A stretch of DNA of 6,482 bases from Euryarchaeota archaeon UBA181 (lineage in GTDB: Archaea > Thermoplasmatota > Poseidoniia > Poseidoniales > Thalassarchaeaceae): assembly GCA_002496725.1 (NCBI GenBank), contig DALI01000003.1, positions 1 through 6,482 on the forward strand. Direction: 5' to 3'. Positions 1 to 6,462 of this stretch are shown here, in pieces. Every line of letters starts with the position of its first letter. Within the stretch, counting starts at the first letter, position 1. Below the pieces are notes generated by a model. The model searched no databases and was not told the origin of the DNA. It was given only the letters and a program-made list of their open reading frames with translations. Made by a program: the position numbers and the translations under genes.

Positions 1-3000
1 ACTCCATTATTCTCAATGCTGGAGCTCTGGGTACAGATTCACTTCCAAGGCCTGATACCTCATTACCTGCCTTATCCGTGGAGGTTACCCAGAAGGAAAT
101 CGAATCTCCGGCCTCTATTAGCATCCCATTAGCTGGAGTCAGATCAATTCTTGACTGATACACGTCTGACCATTCTGAAGAAGAAGACCTATCCCCTTCT
201 AGAATTAACAGTAGTTCGCCACTATCCTCAGTTCCGGTCACTGGAGAGTTCCCTCTCATGTAGACCCATGATACCTGGAGTGGGCCGTCTTGCATACCAA
301 TCTGATCATTCATCGTTACTGTGACTTGGACATCGTCAACCATGTCGGACTCGATGATAGTAAGTGATGATTCAGGATACTTTATCTGGTCGAACAGAGC
401 GGTGGGAGACCTGCTATCGACAACTATGGAATATTCAGAATTCGCAGTTGAGCCACCTAGTCCTGGCACATTTAGGACAGTAAGTGAAACTGCCATTGTA
501 GGATCTAGGGGGACTCTGTCAGGGAGTGTTACAGTAATTGAGAATGTAGAATCCTCGGCTAACTCGGTGTCGCTACTAATTTCCTGAGAGCCGTAAATGA
601 CACTCGCCTCGACTCTGAGATCATCAGGAATACTGTCTATAGGCATTCCAGAGCCAGCGTAAAGTAACGATCCCGTTACAATGAATTCATCTCCCTGCCT
701 GAGGAATAGCTGGTTTTCTACCTGATCCATCATAGGGGAGGTTAGGTCGGTCATCGAATCAGGAATTGCCAGGAATTGGTTATCCAATTGCCATGATAGC
801 TCCCCAATATTATTTTGATAAGCCACCGTATTCAAGTCATCCAATATGGAGACGCTAGGTTTGCAGGAAGTCTGTCCTTCCTCCCATACGTAATCCCAAG
901 AAATCTTGAAGTCAATACTCAATTCTGTTACGACTGATGTGATGGATTGAGTCTGAACAGACAAAGGAGTAACCATACTATCGGGAGCGGCCCAAAGAAC
1001 CCCTCTTGAAGGATCATAGGACATCTTTCCTACATTAGTGGGGCCATCTCCACATAGCATGATAGTGACATTATCGAGAGTACCGATTCCATTGGGTTCG
1101 TCTATCTGCATAGAGAATGTGTGTATGTGGCCGGCCATTAGATATCCAAGCTCGGTATCTAAGGAATATCCCGATGCGGGTATGCTGGTTGGCTCATCTG
1201 TTGCTACTATCACAGTAGCCCATGAATTGGAAGCTCCTGCAGAGCCACCAGTTCCACCTTCCTGATAAGTCAGGCCTGCCCAATCAGTACCTTCGATGTA
1301 CATGTGCACTGGGCTATTGAAATCTTGAGCTGAAACATCGATTCCCATGAAGTTAACCTGTTGTTGCCCCGTCATTCCAGAGGATAGTGGAAGGGTTTGA
1401 CCGAGATATTCTATTTCATCTGCGATTCCGTCCGCATTGACGTCATCCGAAGAACCTCTCCAATACTTTAGGGTAATAGATTCGCCTCTAGCTTCAGATT
1501 CATCTATTGTGACATATACTGAGAGCGGTACAGTTGGATCCCATACCTTTCCATGGGCATCTTGGAGCCCGGTTGGGGTATTTACTTGCAATGGGCCTGC
1601 AACTGGTGCTGAAGAGTCGATGATTACGGTGGTCTGAGGAGGGATTCCCGAAGTATCCTCGGCCCCTACTGTCGAACCTGAGGGACCAACAGTCAGAAGC
1701 AGTGGAGAAAGAGTGACTTCAGCCCCCAAGGATGAGGACATTAGCCAATCAACGGTTGTTTCGAAGGACCCGTTCTGACCCATTGCCATAGAGTACAGTG
1801 CTCCTGACATATTGAGCCCTACCAAGAAATCAGTAGGCTGGGGCCTTGCATCAGAAGCGTCTTGGAATCTAACAGTTCCAGAGACATTGATGTCATTTGA
1901 TGACTTTACTGGGAAGGGGTAGAATGTCGAGAACTGATTGGAAAGTAGCCTCCCGCTTTCATCGCGTACCTCGAAGGACTCTATCTGCAGATCATTCTCA
2001 ACGGCCTTGGAGCCGCCCTCTCCGCTGAACGATACAGACGGCCACACGAACTCACCATATTCATCAAGAGCAGTAGAGACCCATCTGATAGATTCAACAT
2101 CGTCCCAATTCCAATTGATATCGAACATCCAATTGACTACGACATCATCATATCCATCTGAGTGAGTGATTATCTCTACATATGACTGTGATGTATTCAA
2201 TGGGGCAACGCTACTTCCAGAAGTCTGGGTAATCGTCACTGGATCAGTTCCTTGGCCCCAAAGTCCGTCATTACCATTTTCAGCCCTGAATGCTAGTATT
2301 TGACCATCAGAGGCAGAGCCAGTGAGCTCAATTGCATGCAATAATGAGTTATCATTTAGATGGTGATGTGCAGTCTCAATCTCGTTTATCACTCCATCTG
2401 GATATAGTGTGTTGGGTACTTGGAATTCCCTATTAGTCATGATGTAATCATACACGAGCTCTCCAGCCACCGATATAGAACCGGTTGAGGATGAAATGGT
2501 TACCGGGATGGCTATCTCTACTGGTGCGGGATCATCTTGAGTCATTGTAGCGTGGTAGTCTGCTATAGGGACTGATATGTCCGATACATTTTCGAACATT
2601 GTATATCCGATTGCGAGTCCTGTGAGCGTGACTGTTTGAACCTGGGAGGATGAAAGTGAAAATTCCACGACCCTCCAATCTCTATCAGTTGCTGTGTCTG
2701 CCCATCCGGGCGCCAACGAGTTGATAGCTGCAGTTTGATACTGATTCATTTCAGAGGTGAACTTGTGAGATGCGGAACCGGTTGAGAATGAGGCTCCTGC
2801 TATACTAATATCAACTGGAGATTCAAATCCGTCTGAGTCTGATACTATTGAGATTATTCCATCGTTCACACTTCCACTAGATGGGACGATAGCGAATGCA
2901 GAAGAGGGAGTTGAGTCTATTTGCATGGTGACTGACTTGGAGCCGTCGAGGTATCCAATATCGGATTGACTTCCGAGCAGTTTGGTCTGCCATGCATAGT

Positions 3001-6000
3001 GCCCTCTAGAAAGCTCATTGGGGAACGACCAGTCTAAGTTTCCGTCATCTGCGAAATCTATCTCCACATCGGATGCTGGCTCGCCATAGAGATGTGATAT
3101 CTGGAGTCTGTCGATATATCCGTTTGTTGGTAACGTGACATGCAGAGAGTAACCTGTCCTTGGAGTGGCGAACAGTACAGATCCTCCTTTGGATGCGCTT
3201 CCTACGGAATTACCTGACTCGTCCCTAACCTCTATTTGGACGTTAACAGATGAGTTGCCTCCGAAGCTTAGAGCCTTGATGGGCCTGACAGAGTGGATGT
3301 AGTCTGAGGTAATTGTACCTGAAATATTGGTGGCATTGATCAATCCGTCAACGATTTCGACATTTGTCATCTGCCAACTGTTTAGCCCCATCATATCTGC
3401 TGTAAGAAGTCTGTTTCCCCCTACTCTGATGTATTCTATCATCGGGGTTGAGAGTGGATTTGTAGTATCCATATTCACGGCCAGTTTCACGACGGGATGC
3501 GCCTCGGAATCTAATCCCGCTAGGCTAATTGGGAATTCCAAGTTAGAGTATCCAGATATGCTTAATCCTGATGTAGAGTCGATTAGAGTACCCGTGACTG
3601 TATTATTTGCATAATCATCCGTAGTCCCATCGATCTCTATGATTCCCCTGTTGAATGCATCATCTCCTGCTATTGAGAAGCTTGGACTTGTCCAGGTTCC
3701 AGGCTGGCTGAAGTTACCCATCTTGATTCCGACATTATCTATGTGCCAGCCCGAATTCATATCAGAGAATCTGCCTCCAAACGCGAACTTGAACTGTACA
3801 TCGACGCCCTTGTACTGAGAGAGGTCGACCTCGTATGAGCCCCAGTCATCACTGTTGCAATGAACTCGGGTCCAAATCTCTAGGCCGTCATTGACAGTAT
3901 ATGTCGTACTAGCATAACTGTATTGTCTGTCAGTGTATGAGGGCATATCCACGTGCTGCCACTGTCCGCCGTTGACCCTCATCCACAGGGCCCCGCCGAC
4001 GTAGACGTAGTTCCCAGTGCCGTAGTCCATACATGCCGACATGTCGAACGCGAATGATGACTCGCCGATACTCGAAACCGAGTAGATTGGCGTAACAAGA
4101 CTTGATTGGTATGTTGCATCAGTTGCACCATTCATCCCTATCTTGTACATGTAAGGGAAGGAAGAAGCCATTCCAGGGCCAAAATTGGAAGATGGCTCGG
4201 ATAGTCTCCAATCGCATCTTTCGGTGTTACAACTACCTTGGGACGTTGAGGTGGCCTGGTAGATGTTGGTGAATCCTGACTGATAATCGGTAGTCGGTGC
4301 TGTAACTTGGGAGTCTTCGAATCCCATATTCTTGTTGATATAACCTGAGTTAAGGGTCAGGAATTGCCATTCATTAGTACCCGAAGTTGATGCATTAGCA
4401 GGGATTGAGAACTGATTAGTGGGATTTCCGATAGAATCCATTGTTCGGTATCCATAGACGGTTAGTCCCTCTCTATCATCTGGATCGCCGGTACCTCCGG
4501 GGGAGCCATATTGTACCGAGGCGTCAGTCTGTACAACAAATCTCAGAAGACTACCATTGACTTGATTTGCTAGTGGTACAGAGTTGGAGATTGTCACCAT
4601 TCCACCACTGTCATCGGTGTAGGTTACTCCGTTATAGGTTACTGTTGGGATATTTCCATCTGAATCTGCATATCCCGAGGATCCGGGTATATTTCCTGTC
4701 CTAGACCTGCAAATTGTAGCAGAGCTTCCTGTTGAAGAAATGTCAGTCCACGAAGTTCCGTTGTTATTGGAGAGCTCTATGCATGCGTTGTCCCAACTCG
4801 AACCTTCCAAGTCCCAATGGAGGTCAAATTCAAGATCAGTTACATTGTACAGGTCCACAGGGACCGTGAGGTAGCCCAGCTGATTGTTGTTGTAGTAGCA
4901 GTATGTGTTGTAGTTCTGATAGGAGGTGCCATTGACGTCGCATCCATGATGCCAGACGCCCTGTCCGTTACCTGAATTTCTGTAGTTGAAATTATCAACG
5001 AACCATCCCGGGTAGGCCCCGGAATTGTTGGAGGTCCAGACCCTAAATCTGAAGTCTATGCTCGTGACCGCGTTCATACTCGGGTCTGAGAAAAACGTAG
5101 TTAAGTTCATTGATTCTGTTTGCCAGCCACTATGAGTAGTACCTGTGAAAACAGGAAGATTACCACTTGGGGCGCCGTTAACATCTATATCTGTGCCATC
5201 TATGTAAGACGGGTATCCTCCATCAGTAGCGACCCATGTCCAATCACCCCCAGAAATCTTGTACTCCAACCATGCGCCCGCTTCAGTAGAATCGAGATGG
5301 AACCAATGATCGAAAGATAAGAAGTAGTTATTCCTAGTGGCATTTGTAGGAATTGATAGGGATGGCATAGTTAGCCATGCATCCACTCCAGCTGGAAGAG
5401 GCTCTCCGGGCTTGGTAGCGGCTGCAACTGCCCCGTCGGAAGCTCTGGATGGAACTACTCCATGTGTCAGGGTCTGGTTTTCTCCACTAACTGTTCCGTT
5501 GAAATCAAAGATTGTAGCGGCCCAGTAAGTATCCCTGTTGCAGAAGAACATGGTCGGTTCGGTCTCTGTTGCATTCAGTCCCGTATCTCCATCATAGTAA
5601 TACCCGTAGTCGTTTCCATAGACTAGGTATTTTCCACCGAACGGACATGTGGCATTGCCAGAGGAAAGGGGACTCTGGGAATACATGAAAGACCCATTGA
5701 CCACGGTACCATTGGAGACCGCGCCGTTTCCATCTTGAATTGTCTGATTGGTCACACACAGGTAATCCACATGGCTTATCTCCGAAAGATCGAGTTGCCC
5801 GTTTGCATCATCATCAAAACCTGAAGTCAGATTATACCCCCTCAGTCCGTTGCAACTAGGATGAGGAGCATATCCAGAAGAGCTCTCAAAGGCGATTCTG
5901 ATTGTCGGCGATGGACCTGGGACATAACTTGAGTCCAGTTCGATACTGTAGCTAGAATTATCGAAATTGGTAATATCATTCAGTGTACCATCATCCATCA

Positions 6001-6301
6001 AAGTAAGATTACCCTCACGATACTCTGTGGTAGTCCCAGAATCGGTTCCATTTTGCAAGACAAAAATATCCATCTCATCGGCAGGAGTCAATGAGGCGGC
6101 CATCGGGGAATCTGTCACATGAGCCCACCCGTCCATGATTGTGGCATTTCCTGGGGCCCTGAATCCAGTCAGTGTGGTGGTCCCTCCTGCGGTATTCACA
6201 GTGGACGGACCAGCCCATGAAGTGGTTGCGGCGTTCGTGATAGGTGCTAGTAGCATCAGGAGGACTAGGGCTCCTGCGAGCCTCCTGCGGTAGTTCGACA
6301 T
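1..6301 (-). CDS. Giant secreted multi-domain surface protein, partial (C-terminus beyond window)
   Basis: Reading the minus strand from ATG at 6301 gives 2,100 sense codons without a stop; the frame leaves the window at base 1, so the stop and C-terminus are missing. The start is the only ATG after an in-frame TAA at 6374-6376, and it opens a clear Sec signal peptide (RRR, hydrophobic core, cleavage after A24). Order of parts: sequon-rich N-terminal region; EF-hand-like loop D163-E174 between C150 and C182; jelly-roll candidates with GWFVDN (432-437) and GWHIDN (851-856) motifs; beta-rich segments including an acidic D-D-G-N-L-D-W motif ending at W1091; then Ig-like units beginning near 1128, 1560 and 1960. 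A second calcium-type loop DxNxDG starts at D1620. The GWxxDN and 'FDHW...GAWLEYK' signatures resemble MAM-like domains attached to secreted M6-type peptidases, but no HExxH is visible, so an adhesive or structural role is inferred. Ligand and anchoring are unknown. The frame is certain; the domain names are moderately so. Confidence 0.95.
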   Translation of the reverse strand, partial: MSNYRRRLAGALVLLMLLAPITNAATTSWAGPSTVNTAGGTTTLTGFRAPGNATIMDGWAHVTDSPMAASLTPADEMDIFVLQNGTDSGTTTEYREGNLTLMDDGTLNDITNFDNSSYSIELDSSYVPGPSPTIRIAFESSSGYAPHPSCNGLRGYNLTSGFDDDANGQLDLSEISHVDYLCVTNQTIQDGNGAVSNGTVVNGSFMYSQSPLSSGNATCPFGGKYLVYGNDYGYYYDGDTGLNATETEPTMFFCNRDTYWAATIFDFNGTVSGENQTLTHGVVPSRASDGAVAAATKPGEPLPAGVDAWLTMPSLSIPTNATRNNYFLSFDHWFHLDSTEAGAWLEYKISGGDWTWVATDGGYPSYIDGTDIDVNGAPSGNLPVFTGTTHSGWQTESMNLTTFFSDPSMNAVTSIDFRFRVWTSNNSGAYPGWFVDNFNYRNSGNGQGVWHHGCDVNGTSYQNYNTYCYYNNNQLGYLTVPVDLYNVTDLEFDLHWDLEGSSWDNACIELSNNNGTSWTDISSTGSSATICRSRTGNIPGSSGYADSDGNIPTVTYNGVTYTDDSGGMVTISNSVPLANQVNGSLLRFVVQTDASVQYGSPGGTGDPDDREGLTVYGYRTMDSIGNPTNQFSIPANASTSGTNEWQFLTLNSGYINKNMGFEDSQVTAPTTDYQSGFTNIYQATSTSQGSCNTERCDWRLSEPSSNFGPGMASSFPYMYKIGMNGATDATYQSSLVTPIYSVSSIGESSFAFDMSACMDYGTGNYVYVGGALWMRVNGGQWQHVDMPSYTDRQYSYASTTYTVNDGLEIWTRVHCNSDDWGSYEVDLSQYKGVDVQFKFAFGGRFSDMNSGWHIDNVGIKMGNFSQPGTWTSPSFSIAGDDAFNRGIIEIDGTTDDYANNTVTGTLIDSTSGLSISGYSNLEFPISLAGLDSEAHPVVKLAVNMDTTNPLSTPMIEYIRVGGNRLLTADMMGLNSWQMTNVEIVDGLINATNISGTITSDYIHSVRPIKALSFGGNSSVNVQIEVRDESGNSVGSASKGGSVLFATPRTGYSLHVTLPTNGYIDRLQISHLYGEPASDVEIDFADDGNLDWSFPNELSRGHYAWQTKLLGSQSDIGYLDGSKSVTMQIDSTPSSAFAIVPSSGSVNDGIISIVSDSDGFESPVDISIAGASFSTGSASHKFTSEMNQYQTAAINSLAPGWADTATDRDWRVVEFSLSSSQVQTVTLTGLAIGYTMFENVSDISVPIADYHATMTQDDPAPVEIAIPVTISSSTGSISVAGELVYDYIMTNREFQVPNTLYPDGVINEIETAHHHLNDNSLLHAIELTGSASDGQILAFRAENGNDGLWGQGTDPVTITQTSGSSVAPLNTSQSYVEIITHSDGYDDVVVNWMFDINWNWDDVESIRWVSTALDEYGEFVWPSVSFSGEGGSKAVENDLQIESFEVRDESGRLLSNQFSTFYPFPVKSSNDINVSGTVRFQDASDARPQPTDFLVGLNMSGALYSMAMGQNGSFETTVDWLMSSSLGAEVTLSPLLLTVGPSGSTVGAEDTSGIPPQTTVIIDSSAPVAGPLQVNTPTGLQDAHGKVWDPTVPLSVYVTIDESEARGESITLKYWRGSSDDVNADGIADEIEYLGQTLPLSSGMTGQQQVNFMGIDVSAQDFNSPVHMYIEGTDWAGLTYQEGGTGGSAGASNSWATVIVATDEPTSIPASGYSLDTELGYLMAGHIHTFSMQIDEPNGIGTLDNVTIMLCGDGPTNVGKMSYDPSRGVLWAAPDSMVTPLSVQTQSITSVVTELSIDFKISWDYVWEEGQTSCKPSVSILDDLNTVAYQNNIGELSWQLDNQFLAIPDSMTDLTSPMMDQVENQLFLRQGDEFIVTGSLLYAGSGMPIDSIPDDLRVEASVIYGSQEISSDTELAEDSTFSITVTLPDRVPLDPTMAVSLTVLNVPGLGGSTANSEYSIVVDSRSPTALFDQIKYPESSLTIIESDMVDDVQVTVTMNDQIGMQDGPLQVSWVYMRGNSPVTGTEDSGELLLILEGDRSSSSEWSDVYQSRIDLTPANGMLIEAGDSISFWVTSTDKAGNEVSGLGSESVPRAPALRIME
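2..424 (-). repeat. Long protein repeat unit 3, truncated by window edge (residues 1960-2100)
   Basis: The unit starts with V-V-D-S-R-S-P at 1960-1966, as in the openings at 1128 and 1560. It continues through an Ig-like domain ending in 'STDKAGNEVSGLGSES', the counterpart of 'GTDWAGLTYQEGG' in unit 2. Only the first third of a unit is present; the rest lies left of base 1. The sequence implies at least one further Trp module and closing domain outside the window. Confidence 0.45.
425..1624 (-). repeat. Long protein repeat unit 2 (residues ~1560-1959)
   Basis: The unit opens with I-I-D-S-S-A-P at 1560-1566. It has a calcium-type loop starting at D1620 (DxNxDG, ending E1631), a 'GTDWAGLTY' segment, and a Trp module with W1802 and W1806 (DFKISWDYVW) that corresponds to the W1391-W1399 block of unit 1 about 405 residues earlier. 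The closing Ig-like domain ('FIVTGSLLY ... EDSTFSITV ... AVSLTVLNVPG') aligns with the closing domain of unit 1. C1750 and C1813 are the only cysteines after residue 820 and flank the Trp module, so they may pair; unit 1 lacks them. Confidence 0.5.
1625..2920 (-). repeat. Long protein repeat unit 1 (residues ~1128-1559)
   Basis: The unit opens with the linker I-D-S-T-P-S at 1128-1133. It then carries a Trp-rich module with W1391, W1397 and W1399 (NWMFDINWNW), a V-R-D-E-S-G turn at 1445-1450, and a closing Ig-like domain of the form 'INVSGTVRF ... NGSFETTV ... LGAEVTLSPLLLTVGPSG'. It matches unit 2 most clearly in its second half. Similarity is at protein level and strongly diverged; no nucleotide-level repeat is apparent, so this is an old internal duplication. 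Likely role: rigid stalk or spacer. Confidence 0.5.
2921..3706 (-). other. Beta-rich linker region between jelly-rolls and long units (residues ~866-1127)
   Basis: This Cys-free stretch has no family that I recognise with confidence. It contains a 'STPMIEYIRVGG' segment reminiscent of the closing strand of galactose-binding-like sandwiches, a V-R-D-E-S-G turn at 1025-1030 that recurs at 1445-1450, and an acidic motif I-D-F-A-D-D-G-N-L-D-W ending at W1091. Alternating hydrophobic and polar residues suggest beta strands throughout. Two or three small sandwich domains are likely; exact limits cannot be drawn by eye. Confidence 0.4.
3707..4234 (-). other. MAM-like jelly-roll domain 3, Cys-containing (residues ~690-865)
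   Basis: The domain begins around C691/C696 and contains C757 and C815, again an even set. A 'FAFDMSACMDYG' strand and 'GGALWMRVNGGQWQHV' strand are followed by 'YEVDLSQYKGVDVQFKFAFGG' and the closing GWHIDN motif at 851-856, the counterpart of GWFVDN in domain 1. This is the best-formed of the three copies. Its coding DNA is also visibly more GC-rich than the rest of the gene around 3961-4020. Probable role: ligand or glycan binding, or a structural sandwich; no catalytic motif is present. Confidence 0.6.
4439..4960 (-). other. MAM-like jelly-roll domain 2, Cys-containing (residues ~448-621)
   Basis: Cysteines lie at 454, 468, 507 and 531, an even number compatible with two disulfides. The core reads as 'LEFDLHW' followed by 'WDNACIELSNNNGTSWTDI', which matches the strand pattern of M6-associated or MAM-like domains (a 'vEiSxDgGxSWT' strand). 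Residues near 461-473 form an Asn/Tyr-rich stretch. The last strand ends near M621 in 'LTVYGYR'; the G-W-x-x-D-N motif of the other two copies is absent, so this copy is more divergent and its right boundary is uncertain. Confidence 0.5.
4976..5389 (-). other. MAM-like jelly-roll domain 1 (residues ~305-442)
   Basis: The segment opens near W309 (AWLTMP), continues with FDHW (330-333) and GAWLEYK around W344, and closes with GWFVDN at 432-437. This order (strand with aromatic core, 'xAWLEYK' strand, then a final G-W-F-V-D-N strand) is the usual signature of MAM-like or concanavalin-type beta-sandwiches in secreted peptidases and adhesins. In such proteins they act as binding or accessory domains, not catalytic ones. 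The segment contains no cysteine. The boundaries are estimated from motifs. Confidence 0.6.
5702..5869 (-). other. Cys-flanked EF-hand-like calcium-binding module (residues ~145-200)
   Basis: Residues 163-174 fit a 12-position EF-hand loop: D at 1 and 3, N at 5, G at 6, a hydrophobic residue at 8 and E at 12. C150 and C182 bracket it and could form a disulfide. The pattern C-N-G ... DxNG-LDxxE ... Y-x-C resembles short Cys-flanked repeats in bacterial secreted proteins (the DUF7151 type is what it recalls, from memory). It lies just after the sequon-rich N-terminal segment and before the first jelly-roll domain. Calcium binding is inferred from the loop alone; no flanking helices are evident, so this is not a calmodulin-type EF-hand pair. 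Confidence 0.6.
6230..6301 (-). other. Sec signal peptide of the giant protein (residues 1-24)
   Basis: The first residues have the three-part Sec signal layout: basic RRR at 5-7, a hydrophobic core of about 12 residues (A9 to A19, rich in Leu, Ala, Val, Met) and a small-residue cleavage region T-N-A ending at A24. No lipobox cysteine follows the core, so a lipoprotein is unlikely, and there is no twin-Arg SRRxFLK motif. This directs the protein across the membrane and supports the chosen ATG. Confidence 0.88.
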
Positions 6302-6382
6302 GTTAGCTCGTATTCTTGTGGAGATTATGAATGAATTGGTCTTCGTGTATGAACCAAGCGAAAACGGGATGAATTAGTCTCT
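6302..6382. other. Intergenic region between tRNA-Thr and the giant gene
   Basis: About 80 bases carry the candidate box A and an in-frame TAA (6374-6376) that closes off any upstream extension of the giant gene. No other start codon, inverted repeat or operator-like symmetry stands out. Confidence 0.6.
6324..6331 (-). promoter_or_regulatory. Candidate archaeal TATA box (box A) for the giant gene
   Basis: On the minus strand the bases TTCATAAT lie about 30 to 23 bases before the A of the ATG. Archaeal box A sits about 26 bases before the transcription start, so this spacing would place the start at or next to the ATG, giving a leaderless mRNA. No Shine-Dalgarno-like GGAGG or GGTGA lies in the 20 bases before the ATG, which agrees. 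The box is a weak match to the consensus and no clear purine-rich BRE precedes it. Confidence 0.4.
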
Positions 6383-6387
6383 AAAAA
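6383..6387 (-). terminator. Oligo-T terminator after tRNA-Thr
   Basis: Five T residues on the minus strand follow directly after the encoded CCA. Archaeal RNA polymerase terminates at short T runs without needing a hairpin, so this probably ends the tRNA transcript and separates it from the giant gene downstream. A T5 run is short, so some read-through is possible. Confidence 0.5.
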
Positions 6388-6462
6388 TGGAGCCACTGGG
6401 GAGAATTGAACTCCCGACCTTCCCATTACCAATGGGATGCTATACCCCTAAGCCACAGTGGC
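6388..6462 (-). tRNA. tRNA-Thr (anticodon GGT), CCA encoded
   Basis: Read on the minus strand, all arms fold. The acceptor stem GCCACTG (from 6462) pairs fully with CAGTGGC (6392-6398). The D arm has stem GCT/AGC. The anticodon stem TCCCA/TGGGA encloses loop TTGGTAA, with GGT at 6428-6430 reading ACC and ACU threonine codons. The T arm is GGGAG-TTCAATT-CTCCC. The variable loop is five bases and there is no intron. The discriminator is U (6391), as is usual in archaeal tRNA-Thr, and the terminal CCA is encoded at 6388-6390. T8, A14, U33, and the T-loop TTC-A are all as expected. Confidence 0.96.

Noticed and set aside
2360..2368. Histidine triplet at residues 1312-1314 as a metal or catalytic site
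   Set aside because: No HExxH or other zinc-protease context surrounds it; three histidines alone in a beta-rich segment are not evidence of a metal site.
3707..5389. Annotation of the gene as an M6 or other secreted peptidase because of the MAM-like domains
   Set aside because: No catalytic motif of a metallo-, serine or cysteine protease is visible in the 2,100 residues; domain association alone does not justify an enzymatic name.
321..5528. Several short forward-strand open frames (for example 321-587, 1038-1265, 3327-3614, 5120-5320)
   Set aside because: All lie antisense to the continuous 2,100-codon minus-strand frame, lack ribosome-binding sites or recognisable domains, and have low-complexity Ser/Pro/Thr compositions expected of shadow frames.
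6421..6437. Palindrome TCCCA...TGGGA as an operator or terminator hairpin
   Set aside because: It is the anticodon stem of tRNA-Thr, fully explained by the tRNA fold.
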